Assembly: GCF_044142105.1 (NCBI RefSeq) | Contig: NZ_JBGTYM010000009.1 | Coordinates: forward strand, 152,519 to 216,518 | Source of the DNA: Pseudogemmobacter sp044142105 | GTDB taxonomy: Bacteria; Pseudomonadota; Alphaproteobacteria; Rhodobacterales; Rhodobacteraceae | Reading direction: 5' to 3' | DNA: 64,000 nucleotides | Shown: positions 27,983-34,918 of the stretch, piece after piece | Layout: every line of letters begins with the position of its first letter | Numbering within the stretch: the first letter of the stretch is position 1 | Made by a program: the position numbers and the translations under genes | The notes under the pieces: generated by a model | What the model was told of the DNA's origin: nothing | Database searches by the model: none | Seen by the model: the letters and a program-made list of their open reading frames with translations, nothing else

Positions 27983-28567
27983 TCAGCGGCGGCAGGTCTG
28001 AAGCTGGGTGCGATACAATTCGGCGCGCGCGCCGACCTTGGCCGCAACCTCGACCAGCCAGGGCTTGGCAAGATGGCTTTGATTGGCAAAGCCGGTCCGG
28101 CCTTCGTGATAGGCGAGATACTGATCTGCGGCGTCGTCCAGCGGGATGCCAAGCTTGGCGCGCGTCTCGGTGAAATACCAGCCCATGAAATCGGTCGCGG
28201 CGCGGATATCGTCGCGCTTGGCGCCACGGCGCCCTTCGGCCTTCTGATATTCCTCCCAGGTGCCGTTCAGGGCCTGGCTGTAGCCATAGGCCGTGCTTTG
28301 CCGCCCCATCGGGATCACCCCCAGGGCAAAGCGATGTGGCGTCTGGGCATTGCCGATGAACTTGGATTCCTGGTGAATCACGGCCATCTGAACCCAGATC
28401 GGCACGCCCCATTTGCGTTCGGCCGCCCGCATGGCCGCGCGATATTGCGGCCGTTCGGCCAGGATCGCACAGGCGTTGTCCAACTGGCGCGGTGCTGCGT
28501 AATGCCCGCCGCCCCCGCAGGAGGCAAGGAAGAGCAGCACCAGTGCTGCACGGAAATACCTGCTCAT
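27983..28567 (-). CDS. Lytic transglycosylase (SLT) lipoprotein
   Basis: A 194-residue predicted outer-membrane lipoprotein: signal peptide with lipobox LLFLASCGGG (Cys about residue 17). The SLT-like core shows VIHQESKFIGNAQ with the catalytic glutamate (HQESKF, the Q-E-S of SLT), YGYSQALNGTWEEYQKAEG and RAATDFMGWYFTETRAKLG. It should cleave peptidoglycan glycan strands; size fits the small EmtA/MltE-like group. Divergent from hspQ, with three TTGCGCGAG repeats in the 287-base gap between them. Confidence 0.9.
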   Translation of the reverse strand: MSRYFRAALVLLFLASCGGGGHYAAPRQLDNACAILAERPQYRAAMRAAERKWGVPIWVQMAVIHQESKFIGNAQTPHRFALGVIPMGRQSTAYGYSQALNGTWEEYQKAEGRRGAKRDDIRAATDFMGWYFTETRAKLGIPLDDAADQYLAYHEGRTGFANQSHLAKPWLVEVAAKVGARAELYRTQLQTCRR

Positions 28568-28599
28568 CTGCCCCTCGTTTTTGATCTTGGGCTGTTCTT

Positions 28600-28683
28600 T
28601 TGCGCGAGAACATACTCGATCCGGGCACCGGGGAAAACAGGGGAAATCCGAGACTTGCGCGAGGGTGATCAGTTTTGCGCGAG
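28600..28683 (+). repeat. Three TTGCGCGAG repeats in the transglycosylase-hspQ gap
   Basis: TTGCGCGAG occurs at 28600-28608, 28655-28663 and 28675-28683, all on the plus strand; the last two are exactly 20 bases apart and extend to TTGCGCGAGG. The first and third extend upstream to TTTTGCGCGAG. The 287-base divergent gap otherwise shows no gene. Helical-turn spacing fits a protein-binding array; the factor is unknown. Confidence 0.55.
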
Positions 28684-28854
28684 GATTGAACGAAGCCTAT
28701 TCGCAGCCCGATCTTCCCGTTGGCTGCTTTGGTGCCCTTTCCAGTCCATGGCCCTGCGTTTACAGACTGTTTCCCTGATTCGGGGTGCTCTGGGACGCTG
28801 GTCTGTGGACAAGTCTGCCACACGAGGATTACACCCGATGCTGGGGGCCTTATC

Positions 28855-29184
28855 ATGATGCTGAAGACAGAAGCCAAATATCACATCGGCCAGATTCTGC
28901 GCCATCGCAAGCACCCGTTCCGCGGTGTCGTCTTCGATGTCGACGCGATGTTCTCGAATACCGAGGAGTGGTATCAGAATATTCCCGAGGAAAGCCGACC
29001 CTCGAAGGATCAACCGTTCTATCACCTGCTGGCCGAGAACGACCAAAGCTATTACGTCGCCTATGTGTCCGAGCAGAACCTCGTTCCGGATGACACAGGC
29101 GAGCCGGTCGATCACCCGGACCTGCCCGATCTCTTCGGCGATTTCACCGATGGCCGCTATCCGCTCCAGTTCCAGCTGAACTGA
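28855..29184 (+). CDS. hspQ: Heat shock protein HspQ
   Basis: Small hemimethylated-DNA-binding (YccV-like) protein; in E. coli HspQ is a Lon specificity factor and heat-shock protein. The 109-residue product begins MMLKTEAKYHIGQILRHRKH and carries the family signature FRGVVFDVDAMFSNTEEWY, then QPFYHLLAENDQSYYVAYVS. The start at 28855 has GGGGG upstream; the adjacent ATG at 28858 is equivalent. The frame stays open farther upstream, but that region holds the repeats. Regulation by sigma-32 cannot be read from the sequence. Confidence 0.93.
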   Translation: MMLKTEAKYHIGQILRHRKHPFRGVVFDVDAMFSNTEEWYQNIPEESRPSKDQPFYHLLAENDQSYYVAYVSEQNLVPDDTGEPVDHPDLPDLFGDFTDGRYPLQFQLN

Positions 29185-29280
29185 GCGCCGGAAAAATTCG
29201 CGCCGCAGAACCAGGCGCGCTTACCCCTTGATAACCCTTCGGCCCTAGTCTTCAGGCAACTGAAACAAGGAAAGCCGACC

Positions 29281-29616
29281 ATGCCGCTCAAAGCCTCCAT
29301 GCAGGGGTCCACCCTGGTCATCCGCGCCCTTGACGATCGGATCGACGCCGCCGGTGCCATCCAGTTCAAGGAGCAGATGCGCGACCTGACCGCCACGCCG
29401 TCGGCGCGGGTCATCCTTGACCTTTCCAAGGTGCAATTCCTTGATTCCTCCGGTCTTGGTGCCGTTGTCGCGGTGATGAAGCTGCTGGCGCCCGAGCGGA
29501 AGCTGGAACTGGCCGGCCTAACCCCGACCGTGGAAAAGGTCTTCCGCTTGACACGGATGGACACGGTTTTCACCATCCACCCTGCTGTCGAGGCTGGCCT
29601 GCGCCAGGCGGGGTGA
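29281..29616 (+). CDS. STAS-domain anti-sigma factor antagonist
   Basis: A 111-residue SpoIIAA/RsbV-type protein. The conserved phosphorylation site is seen as VQFLDSSGLGAVVAVMK (the S in D-S-S-G-L), after IDAAGAIQFKEQMRDL and DLSKV. In partner-switch systems such a protein is phosphorylated and inactivated by an HATPase kinase, which is encoded 4 bases downstream. No sigma factor or PP2C phosphatase gene is next to the pair in this window. Confidence 0.93.
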   Translation: MPLKASMQGSTLVIRALDDRIDAAGAIQFKEQMRDLTATPSARVILDLSKVQFLDSSGLGAVVAVMKLLAPERKLELAGLTPTVEKVFRLTRMDTVFTIHPAVEAGLRQAG

Positions 29617-29620
29617 TCAT

Positions 29621-30142
29621 GTGGTCGCAGACAGGGCGGGGGCCGCGCCCCTGTCACGGGGGCGGCTCGAAAGCAACTGGCTGCCACAGAGGCTGCCGGA
29701 TATGATCAGGACAGCAGAGATGGCCGGCCCCTACTTGATTGAAATGTCGGGAAATCCGGCCTCGGTCCGTGATGGGCTGCGGCGGGCTCTGGGCCAGACC
29801 CCTCTCGCAGCATTGTCACAGGACGACCGCTCGACCGCCGAGATCGTTCTGGCCGAGGTTTTGAACAATATTGCCGAGCATGCCTATGCCGACGGCGATG
29901 GCCCGATCCGCCTCTGGCTGGGCTGGGCCGCGGGGCGCCTGGTTTGCCGGATCGAGGATGAAGGCAGTCCCATGCCCGGGGGCATGCCGCCGCAAGGCCG
30001 ACCGCCATGCCCCGAGGAGCTGGCCGAGGGCGGCTTCGGATGGCATTTGATTCGGAGTCTGGCTGACGATCTGGCCTATCAAAGGGCTTGGGGGATAAAC
30101 CGGCTCTATTTCACCTTGCCTGCCGAACGGTCGCCTGGGTGA
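29621..30142 (+). CDS. RsbW-type anti-sigma/serine-kinase ATP-binding protein
   Basis: HATPase_c domain protein of about 173 residues that should bind the STAS partner just upstream and phosphorylate it, or bind a target. The Bergerat fold is visible: N box EVLNNIAEHAYAD, G1 box CRIEDEGSPMPGG, and G2-like GGFGWHLIRSLADDL. Start is uncertain: a GTG at 29621, four bases after the STAS stop, or an ATG at 29702 that has GAGG upstream. If the later start is used the protein is about 146 residues. The pair is followed by a gap with two RNA-like hairpins. Confidence 0.85.
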   Translation: MVADRAGAAPLSRGRLESNWLPQRLPDMIRTAEMAGPYLIEMSGNPASVRDGLRRALGQTPLAALSQDDRSTAEIVLAEVLNNIAEHAYADGDGPIRLWLGWAAGRLVCRIEDEGSPMPGGMPPQGRPPCPEELAEGGFGWHLIRSLADDLAYQRAWGINRLYFTLPAERSPG

Positions 30143-30204
30143 TCGCGCTTTGTCTTGAAACCTTCTGAAATGACGCGATCTCGCCACAATTTCCCCCTAA
30201 TTCC

Positions 30205-30300
30205 GCCGGGGCCCAAGGGCCTTATTGGGGCCGTAGCTGCATAAGGCTTCACCTCGGCGCCGGGATCAACAGCCCCCACCCAGTTTCGGCGCCGAGGTTC
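30205..30300 (+). ncRNA. Candidate structured small RNA (two hairpins)
   Basis: Two stem-loops lie side by side in the 284-base gap. Hairpin 1: GCCTTAT (30219-30225) / ATAAGGC (30241-30247), 15-base loop. Hairpin 2: ACCTCGGCGCCG (30251-30262) / CGGCGCCGAGGT (30287-30298), perfect 12-bp stem with a 24-base loop holding the C-rich AGCCCCCACCCAG. A TTGAAA sequence near 30155 could be a -35 element. C-rich loops are typical of alphaproteobacterial regulatory RNAs that pair with ribosome-binding sites. Expression and strand are unproven; the stems would form on either strand. The rest of the gap shows nothing else. Confidence 0.45.
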
Positions 30301-30426
30301 TTCGCATGGGCATCGCAGTTCCCCAATGCCGCCACACGCCCCTTGGCTTAGCCACTGAAACGCACGCTTGTCCGCTTGGCACTGCCCTTACGCGCCCTTA
30401 GGCTGCCCGCCAAAGGAGCCCAGCAC

Positions 30427-32001
30427 ATGCGCGATTTTCATCTTCCCGGCCGATCGGCCGTTCACGGCACGAACGGGATGGCCGCCACGTCGCACCCGCT
30501 TGCAAGCCTGACGGCGATCGAGACGCTCAAGGCCGGGGGCAATGCGGCCGATGCAGCAATCGCGGCCGCCATGGTGCTGAATGTGGCCGAGCCGCAGATG
30601 TGCGGCCTGGGCGGCGATTGCTTCGTTCTTCTGAAGCCGCCCGGGGATGAGCGGGTGCTGGCGCTGAACGGCTCGGGCCGCGCGCCGCTTGGTCTTGATG
30701 CCGAGAAGATCCGCGCCGAAGGCCACAAGGTCGTACCAATCCATGGCATTCATGCCGTCACCATGCCTGGCGCGGTCGATGCGCTGTGCCGTCTGAATAC
30801 CGATTGGGGCCTGTTGGGTCTGGAGCAGATCCTAGCACCGGGCATCCGCTATGCCGAAGAGGGAATTCCCGTCGGCGCCCGCACCGCCTTTGACTGGGCG
30901 ACTGACATCAACGACCTCCAGGGCGACGCGCTTCCCTTCTACAGCCTGGGCGGCAAGGCGCCGACAGCCGGCCAGGTGTTCCGCGCCCCGGGCCTGGCGG
31001 AGGTCATGCGCCGTATCGCCGCCGAGGGCCGCAAGGGATTTTATGAAGGCGAGATCGCCGAGGACATGATCTCTTCCCTGCGGGCCTTGGGCGGCAGCCA
31101 CCGGCAGGAGGACCTGGATGCCACGCGCTGCGATCTGACACAGCCGATCTCGGGTCCGTATCGCGGCGTCGAACTTGTCGAACATCCGCCGAACGGGCAG
31201 GGCGCGACCGCGATCCTGATGCTGAACATCCTGTCGCATTTCGATCTGGCCGGCCTTGATCCGCTGGGCAGCCAGCGCGCGCATCTTGAGGCCGAGGCAG
31301 CGAAGCTGGCCTACGACGCCCGGAACCGCTTTATCGCCGACCGCACCGCGCGCCTGGATCATATGCTGTCGCCAGGGACGGCGGCGAAGTTGGCCGCCCT
31401 GATCGATCCGAAACGAGCCCGCGCCCATATCCAGGCCGCTACCGAGGCGATCCACAAGGAAACCGTCTATCTGACGGTGGTGGACCGTGACGGCATGATG
31501 GTGTCGCTGATCTATTCGGTGTTCTGGGGCTTCGGCTCGGGCCTTGCATCCCGGAAGTTCGGCATCAACTTCCAAAACCGTGGCGCGGGTTTCACGCTGG
31601 AAAAGGACCATCCGAACGAGGCCGGTCCGGGCAAGCGCCCGATGCATACGATCATCCCGGCGATGATGCGCCAGGGCGGCCGCGTGACGATGCCCTTTGG
31701 CGTAATGGGAGGTGGCTATCAGCCGAACGGCCACGCAAGACTGGTCTCGAACCTGGTTGATTTCGGCATGGAGCTGCAAGAGGCAATGGATGCCCCGCGC
31801 AGCTTCGGCGCCGATGAGGCCAGCATGCAGGTCGAGCGCGGTTATTCCGACAAGGTCCGCGCCCAACTGGCGGAGATGGGACATCCGGTGACGGTTCCCG
31901 ACACGCCCTTGGGCGGCGCGCAGGCCATCGTGATCGGGCAGGATGGGGTGCTGACCGGCGCCTCTGACCCGCGCAAGGATGGCTGCGCGCTGGGATATTG
32001 A
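30427..32001 (+). CDS. Gamma-glutamyltransferase family protein
   Basis: A 524-residue Ntn-hydrolase of the GGT family, which transfers or hydrolyses gamma-glutamyl groups, classically of glutathione. N-terminal GGNAADAAIAAAMVLNVAEPQ and CGLGGDCFVLL match the family, as do the catalytic-domain PNGQGATAILMLNIL and DARNRFIAD. The self-processing threonine is likely T346 in KETVYLTVVDRDG, where the canonical form is TTH-SVVD. No signal peptide is seen, so it is probably cytoplasmic, unlike E. coli GGT. Such shorter homologues may act on other amides. Start supported by AAAGGAG. Confidence 0.88.
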   Translation: MRDFHLPGRSAVHGTNGMAATSHPLASLTAIETLKAGGNAADAAIAAAMVLNVAEPQMCGLGGDCFVLLKPPGDERVLALNGSGRAPLGLDAEKIRAEGHKVVPIHGIHAVTMPGAVDALCRLNTDWGLLGLEQILAPGIRYAEEGIPVGARTAFDWATDINDLQGDALPFYSLGGKAPTAGQVFRAPGLAEVMRRIAAEGRKGFYEGEIAEDMISSLRALGGSHRQEDLDATRCDLTQPISGPYRGVELVEHPPNGQGATAILMLNILSHFDLAGLDPLGSQRAHLEAEAAKLAYDARNRFIADRTARLDHMLSPGTAAKLAALIDPKRARAHIQAATEAIHKETVYLTVVDRDGMMVSLIYSVFWGFGSGLASRKFGINFQNRGAGFTLEKDHPNEAGPGKRPMHTIIPAMMRQGGRVTMPFGVMGGGYQPNGHARLVSNLVDFGMELQEAMDAPRSFGADEASMQVERGYSDKVRAQLAEMGHPVTVPDTPLGGAQAIVIGQDGVLTGASDPRKDGCALGY

Positions 32002-32016
32002 GGGCAGGGGCGGAAG

Positions 32017-32469
32017 ATGGATTATGATGAGGCGACCCAGGCGATCCTGGCGCTGACCCGGGGCGAAACGGATGCCGTCGCGCTGATGGCGACCCTGGCC
32101 TGCGAGATCCATGCCCGCCATCCGCTGTCGGACTGGACGGGCTTCTATCGTGTTGTCGCCCCCGAATTGCTGAAGATCGGTCCCTATCAGGGCGGTCATG
32201 GCTGTCTGGTGATCCCCTTCGCGCGCGGTGTCTGCGGCGCCTGTGCGCGGACGGGCGAAATCCAGAACGTGCCCGATGTCGATGCCTTCCCCGACCATAT
32301 CGCCTGCGCGTCTTCGACCCGGTCGGAACTGGTGCTTCCGGTGTGGAACGGGCAGGGGAAGCTCTTGGGAGTGCTTGACCTTGACAGTGACACGCCCGCT
32401 GCCTTCACCAAGGCGGATGAAGACTGGCTGGTGCCGCTTCTGGCCCAGGTCTTCCGGGACGCTGCGTGA
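32017..32469 (+). CDS. msrC: Free methionine-(R)-sulfoxide reductase (GAF domain)
   Basis: A 150-residue GAF-fold enzyme that reduces free Met-R-sulfoxide. It matches the YebR/MsrC pattern: ARGVCGACARTGEIQNV, VDAFPDHIACASSTRSELV and LLGVLDLDSDTPAAFTKADE, with cysteines in GVCG and HIAC that correspond to the catalytic and resolving residues. Fits an oxidative-stress role. It starts 15 bases after the GGT-like gene and overlaps the next gene by one base (TGATG), so these genes are probably co-transcribed. Confidence 0.93.
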   Translation: MDYDEATQAILALTRGETDAVALMATLACEIHARHPLSDWTGFYRVVAPELLKIGPYQGGHGCLVIPFARGVCGACARTGEIQNVPDVDAFPDHIACASSTRSELVLPVWNGQGKLLGVLDLDSDTPAAFTKADEDWLVPLLAQVFRDAA

Positions 32470-33233
32470 TGCGCGGCTCCTGCCTCTGCGGCGGCGTTGT
32501 CTTCGAGGTGACGCCGCCCCTGCGCGAAGCCGCGATCTGCCACTGCGGCCAATGCCGCAAGCAATCGGGCCATGCCTGGGCGGCCTCGGCCGTGCCGCTG
32601 GATCGGTTCCGGCTTACCCGCTCTGACGGTTTGCGCTGGTTCAAGGCTAGCGAAAGCGCCAGCCGCGGCTTTTGCAAGGATTGCGGCGCGACGCTGTTCT
32701 GGCAGCCCCATGGCCGCGACCAGATGTCCTTCTCGCCCTCGGCGCTGGATGAACCTTCGGGCATCGGCACGGCCGAGCAGTTCATGCCCGAATTCGCGGG
32801 CGATTATTACTGTCCCGAAGGCCCGCCCCCCGCACCCGCAAAGGGCGTGAGCCGCCTGCGCGGCTCTTGCCTGTGCGGCGCGAACCGCTTCACCCTGCCC
32901 GGCCCGATGGGTCCGGTCACCGCCTGCCATTGCACGCAATGCCGCAAGCTGTCGGGCCATTACTCCGCGAGCTTCGATGCCAGTGAAGCCGACCTTGACT
33001 GGCAGTCGCGCCACCTGGCGGAACATGTCGCACCAGGGGGCGGCCGGCGCGGCTTTTGCCCGGATTGCGGATCGTCGATGTTCTTCCGCGCGGCGGATGG
33101 CAGCTTCTCGGTCGAAGCGGGCTGCATCGACGCGCCCACGGGCGGGCGGCTGGAGAGCCATATCTTCGTGGCTGACAAAGCCGATTACTACACGATAGAC
33201 GATGACTTGCCTCAGCATCAGGGTTGGGACTGA
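32469..33233 (+). CDS. Double GFA-domain (glutathione-dependent formaldehyde-activating-like) protein
   Basis: A 254-residue protein made of two tandem GFA domains. Domain 1: SCLCGGVVFEVT, CHCGQCRKQSGH and GFCKDCGATLFW. Domain 2, from about residue 130: SCLCGANRFTLP, CHCTQCRKLSGH and GFCPDCGSSMFFR. Each set gives the C-x-C, C-H-C-x-x-C and C-x-x-C zinc ligands. Domain fusion by duplication is unusual; most members are single. GFA proteins bind S-hydroxymethyl glutathione or act as carbon-sulfur lyases; a precise role here is not known. Neighbouring MsrC and GGT-like genes suggest sulfur or thiol metabolism. Confidence 0.9.
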   Translation: MRGSCLCGGVVFEVTPPLREAAICHCGQCRKQSGHAWAASAVPLDRFRLTRSDGLRWFKASESASRGFCKDCGATLFWQPHGRDQMSFSPSALDEPSGIGTAEQFMPEFAGDYYCPEGPPPAPAKGVSRLRGSCLCGANRFTLPGPMGPVTACHCTQCRKLSGHYSASFDASEADLDWQSRHLAEHVAPGGGRRGFCPDCGSSMFFRAADGSFSVEAGCIDAPTGGRLESHIFVADKADYYTIDDDLPQHQGWD

Positions 33234-33290
33234 GCTTGCGCCCATCTGCGCGCCAGCTTACCTCGAAGGCGCGAACACAGGGAGCGGGTC

Positions 33291-34190
33291 ATGGCGAAAA
33301 TCACTCTTCTCGACGGCGGCATGGGTCAGGAACTGGTCGCGCGCAGCGGCGGCAAGGATCCCGGTGCGCTCTGGGCCACGCGGGTGATGATCGATCATCC
33401 CGGCATGGTCGGCGCGATCCATGACGATTACTTCGCCGCAGGTGCCTCGGTCGCCACCACCAACACCTATGCCATTCTGCATGACCGGCTGGTCAAGGAC
33501 GGGATGGACGCTTTCTATCACGCGCTGCATCTGCGCGCGCTGGCCGAAGCGCATGAGGCCCGGGCGCGGGCCGGGCGGGGCATCATCGCGGGTTCGATGG
33601 GACCCCTGGGCGACAGCTACCGGCCCGACCTGACGCCGGATGTCAGCATCTCGGCCCCGCTTTACGCCGAAAAGGCCGCGCTGATGGCGGCACATGTTGA
33701 TGTGATCCTGATCGAGACCATCTCGTCGCTCGATCTTGCTCGGGGCGCGCTCAAGGGCGCGCGGGCGGCGGGCAAGCCGGTCTGGCTATCGGTCTCGGTG
33801 CATGACCGCGATGGCACGAAGCTGCGTTCGGGCGAAGCGGTCGCCGATCTGCGCGCCGTGCTGGACGAGACGCCCGCTGCCGCCGTTCTGGCCAATTGCT
33901 CAATGCCCGAGGCGATGGAAGCGGCCATGGCGGAGCTGAAGTCTCTGGGCCTGCCCTTCGGCGCCTATGCCAATGGCTTCTCCGAAATCTCGCACCTGCC
34001 TTTGCCCGAGGATGGCACCGCCCCCGCCTATTGCGCCCGCCATGATCTGACGCCGGAACGCTATGCCGATTTCGCTCTGCGCTGGGTGGGGCAGGGCGCG
34101 ACCATTGTCGGCGGCTGCTGTGAGGTCGGTCCCGCCCATATCCGCCATCTGGCCGAGAGGCTGCGGGCCGAAGGCCATACGATCGCATGA
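33291..34190 (+). CDS. Homocysteine S-methyltransferase family protein
   Basis: A 299-residue TIM-barrel zinc enzyme. N-terminal LLDGGMGQELVARSG is the family start. Zinc cysteines appear as VLANCSMPEAMEA and VGGCCEVGPAHIRHL (the GGCC motif), and middle segments IAGSMGPLGDSYRPD and VILIETISSL are conserved. Family members move a methyl group from S-methylmethionine, betaine or similar to homocysteine. The donor is not predictable; betaine-type activity would suit the amine cluster at 37-45 kb. ATGA overlap with the pseudouridine synthase gene. Confidence 0.9.
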   Translation: MAKITLLDGGMGQELVARSGGKDPGALWATRVMIDHPGMVGAIHDDYFAAGASVATTNTYAILHDRLVKDGMDAFYHALHLRALAEAHEARARAGRGIIAGSMGPLGDSYRPDLTPDVSISAPLYAEKAALMAAHVDVILIETISSLDLARGALKGARAAGKPVWLSVSVHDRDGTKLRSGEAVADLRAVLDETPAAAVLANCSMPEAMEAAMAELKSLGLPFGAYANGFSEISHLPLPEDGTAPAYCARHDLTPERYADFALRWVGQGATIVGGCCEVGPAHIRHLAERLRAEGHTIA

Positions 34191-34840
34191 TCCCCGACTT
34201 TGACTATCGCCCGCCGGATGTGCCGCTGAAGATCATTTTCGAAGATGCGCAGCTTCTGGTGTTGGACAAGCCCGCCGGGCTTCTCTCGGTGCCGGGCAAG
34301 CTTGAAGGACGGCAGGACTGTCTGCTCTCGCGGCTACAGGCGGAACGCTGGGATGCGCTGTTGGTGCACCGGCTGGATTGCGACACCTCCGGCGTGATGA
34401 TCTTTGCCCGCACCAAGCCGGCGCAGGGGTTCCTTAGCCAAGAGTTCGAGAAACGCAGGGCCGAAAAGACCTATCTCGCGCGGGTGGCGGGCGAGATGGC
34501 CGAAGACAGCGGCCATGTCGACCTGCCGCTCTGCGCCGACTGGCCGAACCGCCCGCGCCAGATGGTCAGCCCCGCAGGCCGCCCGGCCCAGACCGATTGG
34601 CAGGTCATCGGCCGCGCGCCGGGGGAAACCCGGGTCCGCCTGACGCCCCATACCGGGCGCAGCCATCAGCTGCGGGTGCATATGCTGGCGCTGGGCCATC
34701 CGATCCTGGGCGATCCGATCTATGCCACCGGCCCTGCCCGTGACGACCATCCACGCCTGATGCTGCATGCCGAGACCCTGTCGCTGCACCATCCGTCCAC
34801 CGGCGCACGGGTGCATTTCGCGGCACCTCTGCCATTCTGA
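34187..34840 (+). CDS. rluA: RluA-family RNA pseudouridine synthase
   Basis: A 217-residue enzyme that converts uridine to pseudouridine in 23S rRNA or tRNA. The catalytic aspartate motif is HRLDCDTSGVMI (the second D of H-R-L-D-x-x-T-S-G family core), with LLVLDKPAGLLSVPG at the N-terminus and PHTGRSHQLRVHMLALGHPI at the C-terminus. The length and absence of an S4 domain fit RluA, which targets 23S U746 and tRNA U32 in E. coli. Overlaps the preceding gene by 4 bases. Confidence 0.9.
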   Translation: MIPDFDYRPPDVPLKIIFEDAQLLVLDKPAGLLSVPGKLEGRQDCLLSRLQAERWDALLVHRLDCDTSGVMIFARTKPAQGFLSQEFEKRRAEKTYLARVAGEMAEDSGHVDLPLCADWPNRPRQMVSPAGRPAQTDWQVIGRAPGETRVRLTPHTGRSHQLRVHMLALGHPILGDPIYATGPARDDHPRLMLHAETLSLHHPSTGARVHFAAPLPF

Positions 34841-34918
34841 CGGCTGTACGCGCGATAATTTTAACCCATCTGACAAGATTACTGGTTAATCCTGCGCCAA
34901 GCCGCCAAGGGACACCCC

